DNA from: Pseudaquidulcibacter sp041917055
Lineage (GTDB): Bacteria > Pseudomonadota > Alphaproteobacteria > Caulobacterales > Aquidulcibacteraceae
Reading direction: 5' to 3'
DNA: 10,409 nt
NCBI GenBank assembly: GCA_041917055.1
Contig: JAYRYJ010000024.1
Span: forward strand, 1-10,409
Shown one piece after another: positions 1 to 5,759 of this stretch. Each line of letters starts with the position of its first letter. The stretch's first letter is position 1. The notes under the pieces are model-generated. The model was not told the DNA's origin, ran no database searches, and was given only the letters and a program-made list of their open reading frames with translations. The position numbers and the translations under genes were made by a program.

Positions 1-305
1 TTGATTATCATATTCGCAAATTAACCGCGAGTGTCGGGCAAATCGGGGATCAAAAACTATTCCTTATGGGCGCTTTGCTTTTGGCCGATGAAAGCCATGA
101 ATTGCGCCTAAAACTTGACGCGACCGAGGCTGAATTGGCGCGCATTCGCGATATCAGAAGTGAGAATAGCGACAAACAATCCCAAGAACGCGCACATTTC
201 GCAAACGAAATCGACCGCGCCACGCAAATTATCAATTCCGCCGCCAGTTCTTTTGAAAGCGCGCAATCGCGAATTGAAAAAGTTATTTCTGCTTTGAAGA
301 GCTAA
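1..305 (+). CDS. zapA: Cell division protein ZapA (3' part; start outside window)
   Basis: ZapA is a small cytoplasmic protein that binds FtsZ and bundles its filaments at the Z-ring. The frame is open from base 3 to the TAA at 303-305, giving 100 visible residues. The first visible part reads HIRKLTASVGQIGDQKLFLM followed by GALLLADE. This matches the end of the ZapA globular domain, where a helix ends in a 'vG.....l.MaAL.lADEl' pattern. The remainder (about residues 35-100 of the visible part) is charged and helical with a coiled-coil look, as expected for the ZapA dimerisation stalk. Only some 20 N-terminal residues appear to be missing, since family members are usually 100-130 aa. An internal ATG at 66 is in frame, but starting there would remove half the domain. 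A hairpin terminator follows 5 bases after the stop. In many proteobacteria zapA is followed by 6S RNA; here a convergent gene follows and there is no room for it. Confidence 0.8.
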   Translation, partial: DYHIRKLTASVGQIGDQKLFLMGALLLADESHELRLKLDATEAELARIRDIRSENSDKQSQERAHFANEIDRATQIINSAASSFESAQSRIEKVISALKS

Positions 306-310
306 TAAAA

Positions 311-336
311 AACCCGCCCTTTACTAAAGGCGGGTT
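311..336. terminator. Bidirectional hairpin terminator between convergent genes
   Basis: AACCCGCC (311-318) pairs perfectly with GGCGGGTT (329-336), and TTT/AAA can extend the stem toward the loop. On the minus strand the stem is followed directly by a run of six T, the classical intrinsic terminator form, so it best serves the minus-strand gene ending at 360. On the plus strand only TTCCTT follows, a weaker tail for zapA. The placement between two convergent stop codons supports a shared terminator. Confidence 0.85.
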
Positions 337-359
337 CCTTGAATAAATTTGTATTTCAA

Positions 360-1097
360 TTAGTCCCGACTTCCCATGAAGCTAAGAAGAAATTGGAACA
401 AATTGATAAAGTCCAAATAAAGGTTCAGTGCGCCAAAATTTGTAGCAACACTAAGTGCAGTTTGATTTCCACCTAATGCATAATAAGTGTGTTTAAGGTT
501 TTGGGTGTCCCAAGCAGTAAGACCCGCGAAAATCAAAATGCCGACAATATTGATAATCAAAGCCAAAACCGAATTGCCAAGGAACATATTAACGATACTG
601 GCAATAATGATACCGAACAGAGCCATAATCAAGAATGAGCCGACGCCCGAAAGGTCTTTTTTAGTGGTATAACCAAAAAGGCTCAAAGCACCAAATGCTG
701 AAGCTGTTACAAAAAACGTTGTCGCAAGGCTTTCACCAGTATATCGAAGCGCAAGAACGCCAAGACCTGCACCAATTAAACTGACCACGCCCCAATATAA
801 AAGACCGGCACCGGTTTTTGACGGGTTACGCATCATAAAGCCTGCGCCCAAAAGCACGACCAATGGCGAAAAAGCGACAATCATGCCAAGCATTGTATAT
901 CCGCCATTAACGGTAAACAGTAAATCGCGAACCGCAGGAACTTGGGAAGTGACATAGGCCAATGCGCCGGACCACAAAAGGCCAAGACCCATTTTATTAT
1001 AGACCCCAAGCATAAAAGAACGAAGACCCTGGTCAACGGACATATCCATCGAGCCATTAACAACGCCCGTTTGATATCTTGCATTAAAATCGTCCAT
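360..1097 (-). CDS. Bax inhibitor-1 / YccA family membrane protein
   Basis: A 245-aa multi-pass inner-membrane protein of the BI-1 (TMBIM) family. Relatives act as Ca2+-leak channels or as partners of the FtsH protease; the role in this organism is unknown. Seven hydrophobic segments are visible, at about residues 35-52, 68-88, 97-115, 124-143, 152-172, 177-195 and 222-241. The family hallmarks are present: GLTAWDTQNLK around residue 197 and a C-terminal LYLDFINLFQFLL around residue 229. The aspartates in these two motifs probably correspond to the pH-sensing pair described for Bacillus subtilis YetJ. The chosen ATG (1095-1097) has a strong ribosome site, GGAAGGAAA. An in-frame ATG at 1151 would add 18 residues (MRYYGMRSENGANLEGNS) that do not look like the family and has no such site. 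The N-terminal DQGLRSFMLGVYNKM is typical of alphaproteobacterial members. Transcription probably ends at the T-tailed hairpin at 311-336. Confidence 0.9.
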   Translation of the reverse strand: MDDFNARYQTGVVNGSMDMSVDQGLRSFMLGVYNKMGLGLLWSGALAYVTSQVPAVRDLLFTVNGGYTMLGMIVAFSPLVVLLGAGFMMRNPSKTGAGLLYWGVVSLIGAGLGVLALRYTGESLATTFFVTASAFGALSLFGYTTKKDLSGVGSFLIMALFGIIIASIVNMFLGNSVLALIINIVGILIFAGLTAWDTQNLKHTYYALGGNQTALSVATNFGALNLYLDFINLFQFLLSFMGSRD

Positions 1098-1101
1098 AGA
1101 A

Positions 1102-1110
1102 TTTCCTTCC
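1102..1110 (-). promoter_or_regulatory. Ribosome binding site that fixes the BI-1 start
   Basis: On the minus strand this reads GGAAGGAAA, with AAGGA six bases before the ATG at 1097. It favours that start over the upstream in-frame ATG at 1151. Confidence 0.75.
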
Positions 1111-1139
1111 AAATTCGCCCCATTTTCGGAGCGCATGCC

Positions 1140-1170
1140 ATAATATCGCAATTGTTAGTCGAATTTGCAA
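1140..1170 (-). promoter_or_regulatory. Possible promoter for the BI-1 gene
   Basis: On the minus strand TTGCAA (1170-1165) is followed after 17 bases by GATATT (1147-1142), or after 19 bases by TATTAT (1145-1140). Either pair is an acceptable but weak sigma70-type promoter about 45 bases ahead of the start at 1097. The divergent maiA gene begins nearby, so the two transcripts may share this 130-bp region. This is a pattern match only. Confidence 0.3.
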
Positions 1171-1217
1171 TATAGAGTATGGACAATTTCAAAATTTTAA
1201 TGTCAAAAATTCAAAAA

Positions 1218-1222
1218 CAGGG
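1218..1222 (+). promoter_or_regulatory. Shine-Dalgarno supporting a TTG start for maiA
   Basis: CAGGG lies seven bases before TTG at 1230. Neither the ATG at 1179 nor the ATG at 1200 has a spaced ribosome site, so this site argues for the TTG. Confidence 0.5.
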
Positions 1223-1229
1223 TTCAAAA

Positions 1230-1859
1230 TTGCAACTTTATTCATTCTCACACTCGTCGGCATCTTATCGCGTTCGCATTGCTTTGGCTTTGAAAGGGAT
1301 TGAGGCTGAATTAATTCCGATGGATTTGCGCGAAGGCGCGCATTTGGATGCGAAATATTTGGAATTAAATCCGCAAAAACGTGTCCCGCTTTTAATTGAT
1401 GGGAGTATTATGCTAAATCAAAGCCTTGCGATTATTGATTATTTGCAAGAAAAATTTCCGACCCCCTCAATTTATCCCGAAGATATTAAACAACGCGCAT
1501 TGTGTCGTGCCTTTGCCCACACCATCACCGCTGATATTTTTCCATTGCAAAATTTGGGCGTGCGCCAAAAATTGGGGCGTGATTTCGGGCAAAGCGAAGA
1601 TGAACAGGCGGTTTGGTCCGCGCATTGGATCGAGGCAGGGTTTCAAAGCCTTGAAACCAATTTGCAAAAATCCGCGCCGGCCACCCAATACTTGTTTGCA
1701 GATTATCCGACACTTGCTGATATTTGTCTTGTGCCGCAAATGAATAATGCGCGCCGCTATAAAGCGGATTTATCTAAATTCCCGCTATTGTGCGAATTTG
1801 ACGCGCGCGCGCGCGTCCACCCCGCGTTTGTAAAAACTTCGCCGGAAAATGTGAAATGA
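1230..1859 (+). CDS. maiA: Maleylacetoacetate isomerase (zeta-class glutathione transferase)
   Basis: The enzyme isomerises maleylacetoacetate to fumarylacetoacetate with glutathione as cofactor, the penultimate step of tyrosine degradation via homogentisate, in the cytoplasm. The N-terminal thioredoxin-like domain carries the zeta signature SSASYRVRIALALKG just after the first beta strand (LQLYSFSH) and the glutathione-binding segment KRVPLLIDG...LNQSLAIIDYL. The helical C-terminal domain ends with the GST motif YPTLADICLVPQ. Human GSTZ1 has a Cys in the motif (SSCSWR) where this protein has Ala; the catalytic-region Ser is kept and many bacterial MaiA share SAS/AAY here. Start: TTG at 1230 has CAGGG seven bases upstream and gives 209 aa, the usual MaiA size. 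ATG at 1179 (226 aa) or 1200 would add an unusual N-terminal tail without a ribosome site, so the start is uncertain. The stop overlaps the marR start as ATGA, implying translational coupling. Neighbouring hppD supports the pathway. Confidence 0.87.
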   Translation: MQLYSFSHSSASYRVRIALALKGIEAELIPMDLREGAHLDAKYLELNPQKRVPLLIDGSIMLNQSLAIIDYLQEKFPTPSIYPEDIKQRALCRAFAHTITADIFPLQNLGVRQKLGRDFGQSEDEQAVWSAHWIEAGFQSLETNLQKSAPATQYLFADYPTLADICLVPQMNNARRYKADLSKFPLLCEFDARARVHPAFVKTSPENVK

Positions 1860-2296
1860 AACTGACGCTTGAATCATATTTGCCATATAAATTATCGGTG
1901 ACATCGAATAAGGTTTCGGCATTAATCGCCAAAGCTTATGAGGCGAAATTTGGGCTTTCTATTCCACAATGGCGATTATTGGCGGTTTTGAACCAAGAAA
2001 GCCCATTGTCACAATTGGAATTGGTAAACCGCACTTTCATGGATAAAGTTATGGTGTCGCGCACGGTTTCGTCATTATTGACGCGTGGCCTAATTGCGCG
2101 TGAGATTCAAACTTCGGATAAAAGACTTCAGGCACTTTCACTGACCAAAGATGGGCAATCCGTGGTCGATGAAATCATTCCCATTGCCAAGGATTTAGAG
2201 GCCCAAGTTCTCAAAAACTTCTCAAAAGAAGAAATTTTAACGCTCGAAGGCCTGTTAGATGCACTTTCTGCCCGCGTTGATGAAATTTGCGAATAG
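1856..2296 (+). CDS. MarR-family transcriptional regulator
   Basis: A 146-aa winged helix-turn-helix protein of the MarR family, which bind palindromic operators as dimers and often respond to aromatic ligands. Helices at about 8-30 form part of the dimer interface. The DNA-binding domain starts at IPQWRLLAVL (36-45). The recognition helix is about 63-80 (DKVMVSRTVSSLLTRGLI), and the wing contains the conserved acidic/arginine pattern TSDKRLQALSLT (86-97). The C-terminal helices 107-145 complete the dimerisation domain. It overlaps maiA by four bases (ATGA) and lies just ahead of hppD, so it probably regulates tyrosine/homogentisate catabolism. The ligand and operator are not shown by the sequence. 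Its stop is only four bases from the left end of the MITE-like repeat. Confidence 0.9.
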   Translation: MKLTLESYLPYKLSVTSNKVSALIAKAYEAKFGLSIPQWRLLAVLNQESPLSQLELVNRTFMDKVMVSRTVSSLLTRGLIAREIQTSDKRLQALSLTKDGQSVVDEIIPIAKDLEAQVLKNFSKEEILTLEGLLDALSARVDEICE

Positions 2297-2300
2297 ATAA

Positions 2301-2462
2301 TAGTTCAATTCCCGTTTTATTTCAGCCGCTTGCCTTGCCCTTTTGCTCCATCTTTGGGGTTAAATTTCATGCAAATATTCCAATATTATCAGTGAAATTT
2401 AACCCCAAAGCTGAACCAAAATTGCGGCGGCATTCAACTAAAATTAAACGGGAATTGAACTA
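2301..2462. repeat. MITE-like long inverted repeat with TA flanks
   Basis: The outer ends TAGTTCAATTCCCGTTT (2301-2317) and AAACGGGAATTGAACTA (2446-2462) are perfect 17-base inverted repeats whose outermost bases are TA on both sides, the target duplication expected of Tc1/mariner-IS630 type elements. A second perfect 18-base pair, CTTTGGGGTTAAATTTCA (2352-2369) and TGAAATTTAACCCCAAAG (2393-2410), surrounds a 23-base loop. The 34-35 bases between outer and inner stems still align at about 21 of 34 positions, so the whole 162 bp is one imperfect palindrome rather than two unrelated hairpins. There is no coding capacity. It fills the marR-hppD gap and as RNA would make a long hairpin after marR. 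A purely regulatory hairpin remains possible; extra genomic copies would decide. Confidence 0.65.
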
Positions 2463-2510
2463 GTTGCAAATGAAACTAATTTCCTGTAAGCGATTTGCGG
2501 GAGATTAATT

Positions 2511-3590
2511 ATGGCTGATTTGTTTGAAAATCCTTTGGGAACTGATGGTTTTGAATTTGTTGAATTCACGGGGCCAAACCCCGGCGAAATTTTGGCAAAA
2601 ATGAAGGCTTTGGGCTTTGTAATCGCCGGAAAACACAAAACCAAAGATGTTTTACGCCTTAAACAGGGCGAAATTAATTTCATTCTCAATATGGAAACCA
2701 AGGGGCAGCCTGCTGAATTTGGTGACCTTCACGGGCAAAGTGCCAATGCTATGGCGTTTCGGGTTAAAGATGCGGCTTTCGCCCTCCAAGAAGCGGCAAA
2801 ACGCGGTGCAGAAGTTGTTGAACGCAAAAAAGGGCCTTTGGAACTTGATATTCCGTGCATCAAGGGCATTGGCGGTTCTTATGTTTATCTTGTCGATCGT
2901 TATGGCGATAAGTCGATTTATGACATTGATTTTGATAATATTGAGGGCGCAGACGCGGACGAAGCCGCCCATTCTTTGGGTTTCACTTATATCGACCATT
3001 TAACGCATAATGTTTATAAGGGGGATATGGAAAAATGGGCGAATTTTTATGAAAACGTCTTTAATTTCCGCGAAATTCGCTATTTTGATATTGAAGGCAA
3101 AGTTTCGGGTCTCACCTCAAAAGCCATGACTTCGCCATGTGGGAAAATTCGTATTCCTATCAATGAATCCAAAGGCGTGCCCGGCGTAAAAGATCAAATC
3201 GCCGAATATCTTGAAAAATATAATGGCGAGGGGATACAACATATTGCATTGGGCACTGATGATATTATGAATTCAGTTGATGGTCTTCGTAAGAATGGTG
3301 TTGTGCTTCAAGATACTATCGATACTTATTATGATTTAATCGACAAACGCCTTCCGGGGCATGGTGAAGATATCGCCGAACTTCAGAAGCGCAAAATTCT
3401 AATTGATGGCGCGCCATCAGAGGGGCAGGGGCTTTTGCTGCAAATTTTCTCAAACGAAATGCTTGGGCCGATTTTCTTTGAATTTATCCAACGCAAAGGC
3501 AATGAAGGCTTCGGGGAAGGCAATTTCCGCGCTTTGTTTGAATCAATAGAATTAGACCAAATCCGCCGTGGCGTTTTGCAAGGTGCGTAA
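2511..3590 (+). CDS. hppD: 4-hydroxyphenylpyruvate dioxygenase
   Basis: A non-haem Fe(II) dioxygenase converting 4-hydroxyphenylpyruvate and O2 to homogentisate and CO2, the second step of tyrosine catabolism, in the cytoplasm. Length 359 aa matches bacterial HPPD. The protein has two VOC-type halves: an N-terminal non-catalytic one (about 12-140) and a catalytic one (about 157-345). The iron ligands can be read as His163 (YIDHLTHNV), His244 (GIQHIALGTDDI) and Glu324 (GPIFFEFIQRKG), close to His161, His240 and Glu322 of the Pseudomonas enzyme. Other hallmarks are the QIFSNEMLGPIFFEFIQR stretch and the C-terminal helix GFGEGNFRALFESIELDQIR that closes the active site. The ATG at 2511 has GGGAG seven bases upstream. 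The gene is probably co-regulated by the adjacent MarR protein, and a TTGAAC at the inner edge of the preceding repeat (2455-2460) may serve as a -35 element. Confidence 0.97.
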   Translation: MADLFENPLGTDGFEFVEFTGPNPGEILAKMKALGFVIAGKHKTKDVLRLKQGEINFILNMETKGQPAEFGDLHGQSANAMAFRVKDAAFALQEAAKRGAEVVERKKGPLELDIPCIKGIGGSYVYLVDRYGDKSIYDIDFDNIEGADADEAAHSLGFTYIDHLTHNVYKGDMEKWANFYENVFNFREIRYFDIEGKVSGLTSKAMTSPCGKIRIPINESKGVPGVKDQIAEYLEKYNGEGIQHIALGTDDIMNSVDGLRKNGVVLQDTIDTYYDLIDKRLPGHGEDIAELQKRKILIDGAPSEGQGLLLQIFSNEMLGPIFFEFIQRKGNEGFGEGNFRALFESIELDQIRRGVLQGA

Positions 3591-3593
3591 CCA

Positions 3594-3743
3594 ATCCCTC
3601 CCCGTTTACGGGGAGGGGGGACCGCGCGAAGCGCGGTGGGTGGGGCGCGATAGTAGCGAACCGTCGCCTTCAGATGAAGATCTGACGCCGCCCCCATCCA
3701 CCACGCTACGCGCGGTCCCCCTTCCCCGCAAGCGGGGAAGGAT
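3594..3743. repeat. GC-rich nested palindromic intergenic repeat
   Basis: A 150-bp element, far richer in GC than the surrounding genes. Its two 52-bp arms (3594-3645 and 3692-3743) are inverted copies agreeing at 45 of 52 positions, and six of the seven differences are transitions. Each arm holds its own perfect hairpins: CCTCCCCG-TTTA-CGGGGAGG and ACCGCGC-GAA-GCGCGGT on the left, CTTCCCCGC-AA-GCGGGGAAG on the right. The centre holds TCAGAT-GAAG-ATCTGA. This pattern of CCCTCCCCG...CGGGGAGGG plus a GACCGCGCG block resembles palindromic repeats dispersed between genes in many alphaproteobacteria. It begins 3 bases after the hppD stop and ends 6 bases before the ribosome site of the next gene. 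As RNA it could end or attenuate the hppD transcript or protect its 3' end. Confidence 0.85.
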
Positions 3744-3759
3744 AATTTTGGAGTAAAAA

Positions 3760-4284
3760 ATGATAAGCCTCAAAAAAATCCATCATGTTGCCTATCGCTG
3801 CAAAGATACAAAAACCACGGTCGAGTTTTATAAAAAGGCTCTAAATATGGATTTCGTTTTGGCAATTGCGGAAGACAATGTTCCTTCAACCGGTGCGCCA
3901 GACCCTTATATGCATATTTTTCTTGATGCTGGTGGTGGCAATATTTTGGCTTTTTTTGAATTGCCAAACTCACCGGAAATGGGGCGCGACAATAATACGC
4001 CGGAATGGGTTCAGCACATCGCTTTTGAAGTGGCGGATGAGGCGGCTTTGTTGGATGCCAAAACCCATATTGAAGGTTTGGGTCTCGAGGTAATTGGCCC
4101 AACCAATCATGGGATTTTCAAAAGCATTTATTTCTTTGACCCGAATGGTCATAGGCTTGAATTGGCCGCTAATTGTGGCACGGCTGAACAAATGGCGGAA
4201 TTAAACCGCGTCGCGCCTTTTATGCTTGAAGAATGGACGCGCACGAAAAAAGCACCGCGTCATGCCGCTTGGTTGCATGAATAG
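3760..4284 (+). CDS. VOC-superfamily metalloprotein (glyoxalase/dioxygenase-like)
   Basis: A 174-aa single-module vicinal-oxygen-chelate protein built of paired beta-alpha-beta-beta-beta units. Likely metal ligands are His9 (IHHVAYRCKD), Glu67 (LAFFELPN), His86 (WVQHIAFEV) and Glu134 (DPNGHRLELA). These sit at the usual VOC positions, and SIYFFDPNGHRLEL is the characteristic closing motif. The family includes glyoxalase I, fosfomycin-resistance proteins, methylmalonyl-CoA epimerases and extradiol dioxygenases, and motif reading alone cannot choose among them. The ATG has GGAG six bases upstream (3750-3753). It follows hppD in the same direction, separated only by the palindromic repeat, so a role with an aromatic or 2-oxo acid intermediate of tyrosine breakdown is plausible but inferred. 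The C-terminal tail (about 145-174) is longer than in minimal glyoxalases and contains several Trp and basic residues. Confidence 0.85.
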   Translation: MISLKKIHHVAYRCKDTKTTVEFYKKALNMDFVLAIAEDNVPSTGAPDPYMHIFLDAGGGNILAFFELPNSPEMGRDNNTPEWVQHIAFEVADEAALLDAKTHIEGLGLEVIGPTNHGIFKSIYFFDPNGHRLELAANCGTAEQMAELNRVAPFMLEEWTRTKKAPRHAAWLHE

Positions 4285-4309
4285 TGACATGAGACGCACC
4301 ACTTATCAA

Positions 4310-4345
4310 TTGACAGGATTGCATTTTCAAATTTGAAACTATAAA
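4310..4345 (+). promoter_or_regulatory. Possible promoter with an operator-like palindrome
   Basis: TTGACA (4310-4315), a perfect -35 hexamer, is followed by a perfect 14-base palindrome TTTCAAATTTGAAA (4325-4338) and then TATAAA (4340-4345). The TTGACA-to-TATAAA gap of 24 is too long for a plain sigma70 promoter; TTGCAT (4319-4324) at 15 bases is an alternative -35. A palindrome placed between promoter elements is typical of a repressor or activator site. If TATAAA is the -10, transcription would begin near the GTG at 4354. Confidence 0.35.
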
Positions 4346-4353
4346 TTTGCAAG

Positions 4354-5298
4354 GTGACTTCAATACCTGCATCCCCGAATATGCCCAAAAGGAAAAATCG
4401 ACCCATGCTAATGGCTCTGGGACTTATTGCCCTTGTTGGCTCGGTTGCAGCTATTATCGCATTTTGGATTGAACCGAGACGAACAATTATTAAAGAATTG
4501 AATGTGATTACGCCACATTGGCACGGCGCATCATTTCGTATTGCTTTTGTTAGCGATATCCATATCGATGGTTTTCATGTTACGACCAAAAGAATTAAAG
4601 AGATTGTCAAAAAAACGAAGGAATTGAACCCAGATATAGTGTTTTTGGGTGGCGATTATTTGGGCGGATATTTTTCGTATAGCCATCCGCCAAATTCCAA
4701 ATTTGAAAACCGAACGACACTCCAAAATATACTTCAACAAGAAGCTATTTTGTCATTGAATGATTTCGCAAATATCGCGCCCTTAGGTGCGGTGGCAATA
4801 ATGGGAAACCATGATTGTTGGTGGTCATGCGAAAAAACTCGCGAGGCCTTTGCAAAAACCAAACTGGTTTTTCTCGAAAATAAGAGCTTACTTGTGAAAA
4901 ATGACAAGTTTGATTTTCAGATTTGCGGACTTGAAGACACACAAACTCAAAATCCTGATTATAGGTCAGCTTGCGAAAAGGAAATTCTGTCTAAAAACCA
5001 AATTGTTCTTGCGCATAATCCGAATGAATTCAAACCGTATTTAAGTCGTGCCAAAATTCAATTTTCGGGACATTTGCATGGTGGACAAGTTCGCTTCCCG
5101 CTAATTGGCGCACCAATAACTTCCGGTCCATTCACTAAAGAGACCAAGAATGGGTTTATGATTGATAGGGACCGAGTCTTAATAGTTTCAAGCGGAATAG
5201 GAATGGTCGGGCTTCCAATCCGTTTCAATGTGCCACCGGAAATAATGCTTGTAACAATTTCCTCAGGCGAAAAATTAGAAATTAAGATGCCGAAATGA
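4354..5298 (+). CDS. Membrane-anchored metallophosphoesterase (YkuE/YaeI type)
   Basis: A calcineurin-like dimetal phosphoesterase of 314 aa. One hydrophobic segment (about 18-38), preceded by a basic stretch (PKRKNRP), should anchor it in the inner membrane; the Arg-rich side lies before the segment, so the catalytic domain probably faces the periplasm. Metal-site motifs are in order: D68/H70 (FVSDIHID), D101 (LGGDY), N152-H153-D154 (MGNHD), H221 (LAHNP), and H240/H242 (SGHLHGGQ). GHLHGGQ and the C-terminal SSGIGM..LPIRFNVPPE are typical of the YkuE/YaeI group, some of which act on lipid A or cell-envelope lipids; the substrate here is unknown. The frame is closed by TAA at 4342, so the start is GTG 4354 or ATG 4381/4405, none with a clear ribosome site. 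The 3' end overlaps the next gene as ATGA. Confidence 0.88.
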   Translation: MTSIPASPNMPKRKNRPMLMALGLIALVGSVAAIIAFWIEPRRTIIKELNVITPHWHGASFRIAFVSDIHIDGFHVTTKRIKEIVKKTKELNPDIVFLGGDYLGGYFSYSHPPNSKFENRTTLQNILQQEAILSLNDFANIAPLGAVAIMGNHDCWWSCEKTREAFAKTKLVFLENKSLLVKNDKFDFQICGLEDTQTQNPDYRSACEKEILSKNQIVLAHNPNEFKPYLSRAKIQFSGHLHGGQVRFPLIGAPITSGPFTKETKNGFMIDRDRVLIVSSGIGMVGLPIRFNVPPEIMLVTISSGEKLEIKMPK

Positions 5299-5621
5299 GA
5301 TTGTTGTTCATTTGTTCCGCCAATAAACTCCGATCACCGACTGCCGAACAAGTATTTAGTCAGTATGAGGGGATAGAGGCACTTTCGGCGGGTACGAATA
5401 ATGATGCCGACACGCCCCTTGATGAGGAATTAATCGAATGGGCGGATATTATTTTTGTAATGGAAAAACACCATCTTAACAAAATCCGCCGCAAATTTTT
5501 TTCTAAACTTAAAGACAAGCGCATCGTTACTCTCGGCATAAAAGACGAATACGAATTTATGGCTGATGGACTTATTCGACTTTTAAAAGCGAAACTTCAA
5601 AATTATCTGGTTCAAGTCTAA
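5295..5621 (+). CDS. Low-molecular-weight protein-tyrosine-phosphatase-like protein
   Basis: A 108-aa protein with the LMW-PTP phosphate loop C7-SANKL-R13-S14 right after a first beta strand (MRLLFI). WADIIFVMEK (49-58) is the second core strand. KDEYEFM (83-89) resembles the family's D-x-Y region, with D84 as a candidate general acid. It is shorter than classical LMW-PTPs (about 150 aa) and fits the small predicted-phosphatase group represented by COG4551, for which I know no firm substrate. The start ATG at 5295 overlaps the metallophosphoesterase stop, which implies translational coupling and a shared promoter. Two phosphate-ester hydrolases made from one mRNA suggests a common process, but that is inference. 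Confidence 0.85.
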   Translation: MRLLFICSANKLRSPTAEQVFSQYEGIEALSAGTNNDADTPLDEELIEWADIIFVMEKHHLNKIRRKFFSKLKDKRIVTLGIKDEYEFMADGLIRLLKAKLQNYLVQV

Positions 5622-5702
5622 TTTTTCGAATTGTTATTACAAAAAATTCACAGGCCGTTCATTTTCGCAGGCGTAATTCACTTTTGCTTACCAATCGGTT
5701 TT

Positions 5703-5731
5703 TTGTTGCAAAATATAGGATTGGGTATAGT
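5703..5731 (+). promoter_or_regulatory. Likely promoter of the four-paralogue operon
   Basis: TTGTTG (5703-5708) and TATAGT (5726-5731) are spaced by exactly 17 bases. The -10 matches consensus at five of six positions. Transcription would begin near 5738, about 22 bases before the first ATG. TTTTG-TTG-CAAAA (5701-5713), a short inverted repeat, covers the -35. This 138-bp gap contains no gene and no clear terminator for the preceding pair. Confidence 0.5.
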
Positions 5732-5747
5732 CTCTCAAAACGCCTTC

Positions 5748-5754
5748 GGGGAGG
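5748..5754 (+). promoter_or_regulatory. Ribosome binding site that fixes the start of the first paralogue
   Basis: GGGGAGG lies five bases before the ATG at 5760, directly ahead of a canonical signal peptide. It rules out an upstream in-frame start at 5631, which would bury the signal peptide. Confidence 0.8.
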
Positions 5755-5759
5755 TCAGA

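Noticed and set aside
306..359. Possible 6S RNA after zapA
   Set aside because: Only 54 bases separate the stop codons, and they hold just the terminator hairpin; 6S RNA needs about 160 or more.
881..1192. 103-residue minus-strand frame overlapping the BI-1 gene
   Set aside because: It is an out-of-frame reading of the BI-1 coding sequence; the BI-1 frame has the family motifs and the ribosome site.
2301..2462. Insertion sequence with its own transposase
   Set aside because: The element is 162 bp with no meaningful open frame, so at most it is non-autonomous.
3568..3756. Open frames on both strands running through the GC-rich repeat (also 3383-3697 minus)
   Set aside because: They exist because the palindrome lacks stops. 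Their peptides are Pro/Arg-rich translations of the repeat and overlap the hppD end, with no ribosome site.
5631..5759. 43-residue N-terminal extension of paralogue 1
   Set aside because: It would place a second hydrophobic stretch before the signal peptide and covers the promoter. GGGGAGG before the ATG at 5760 identifies the real start.
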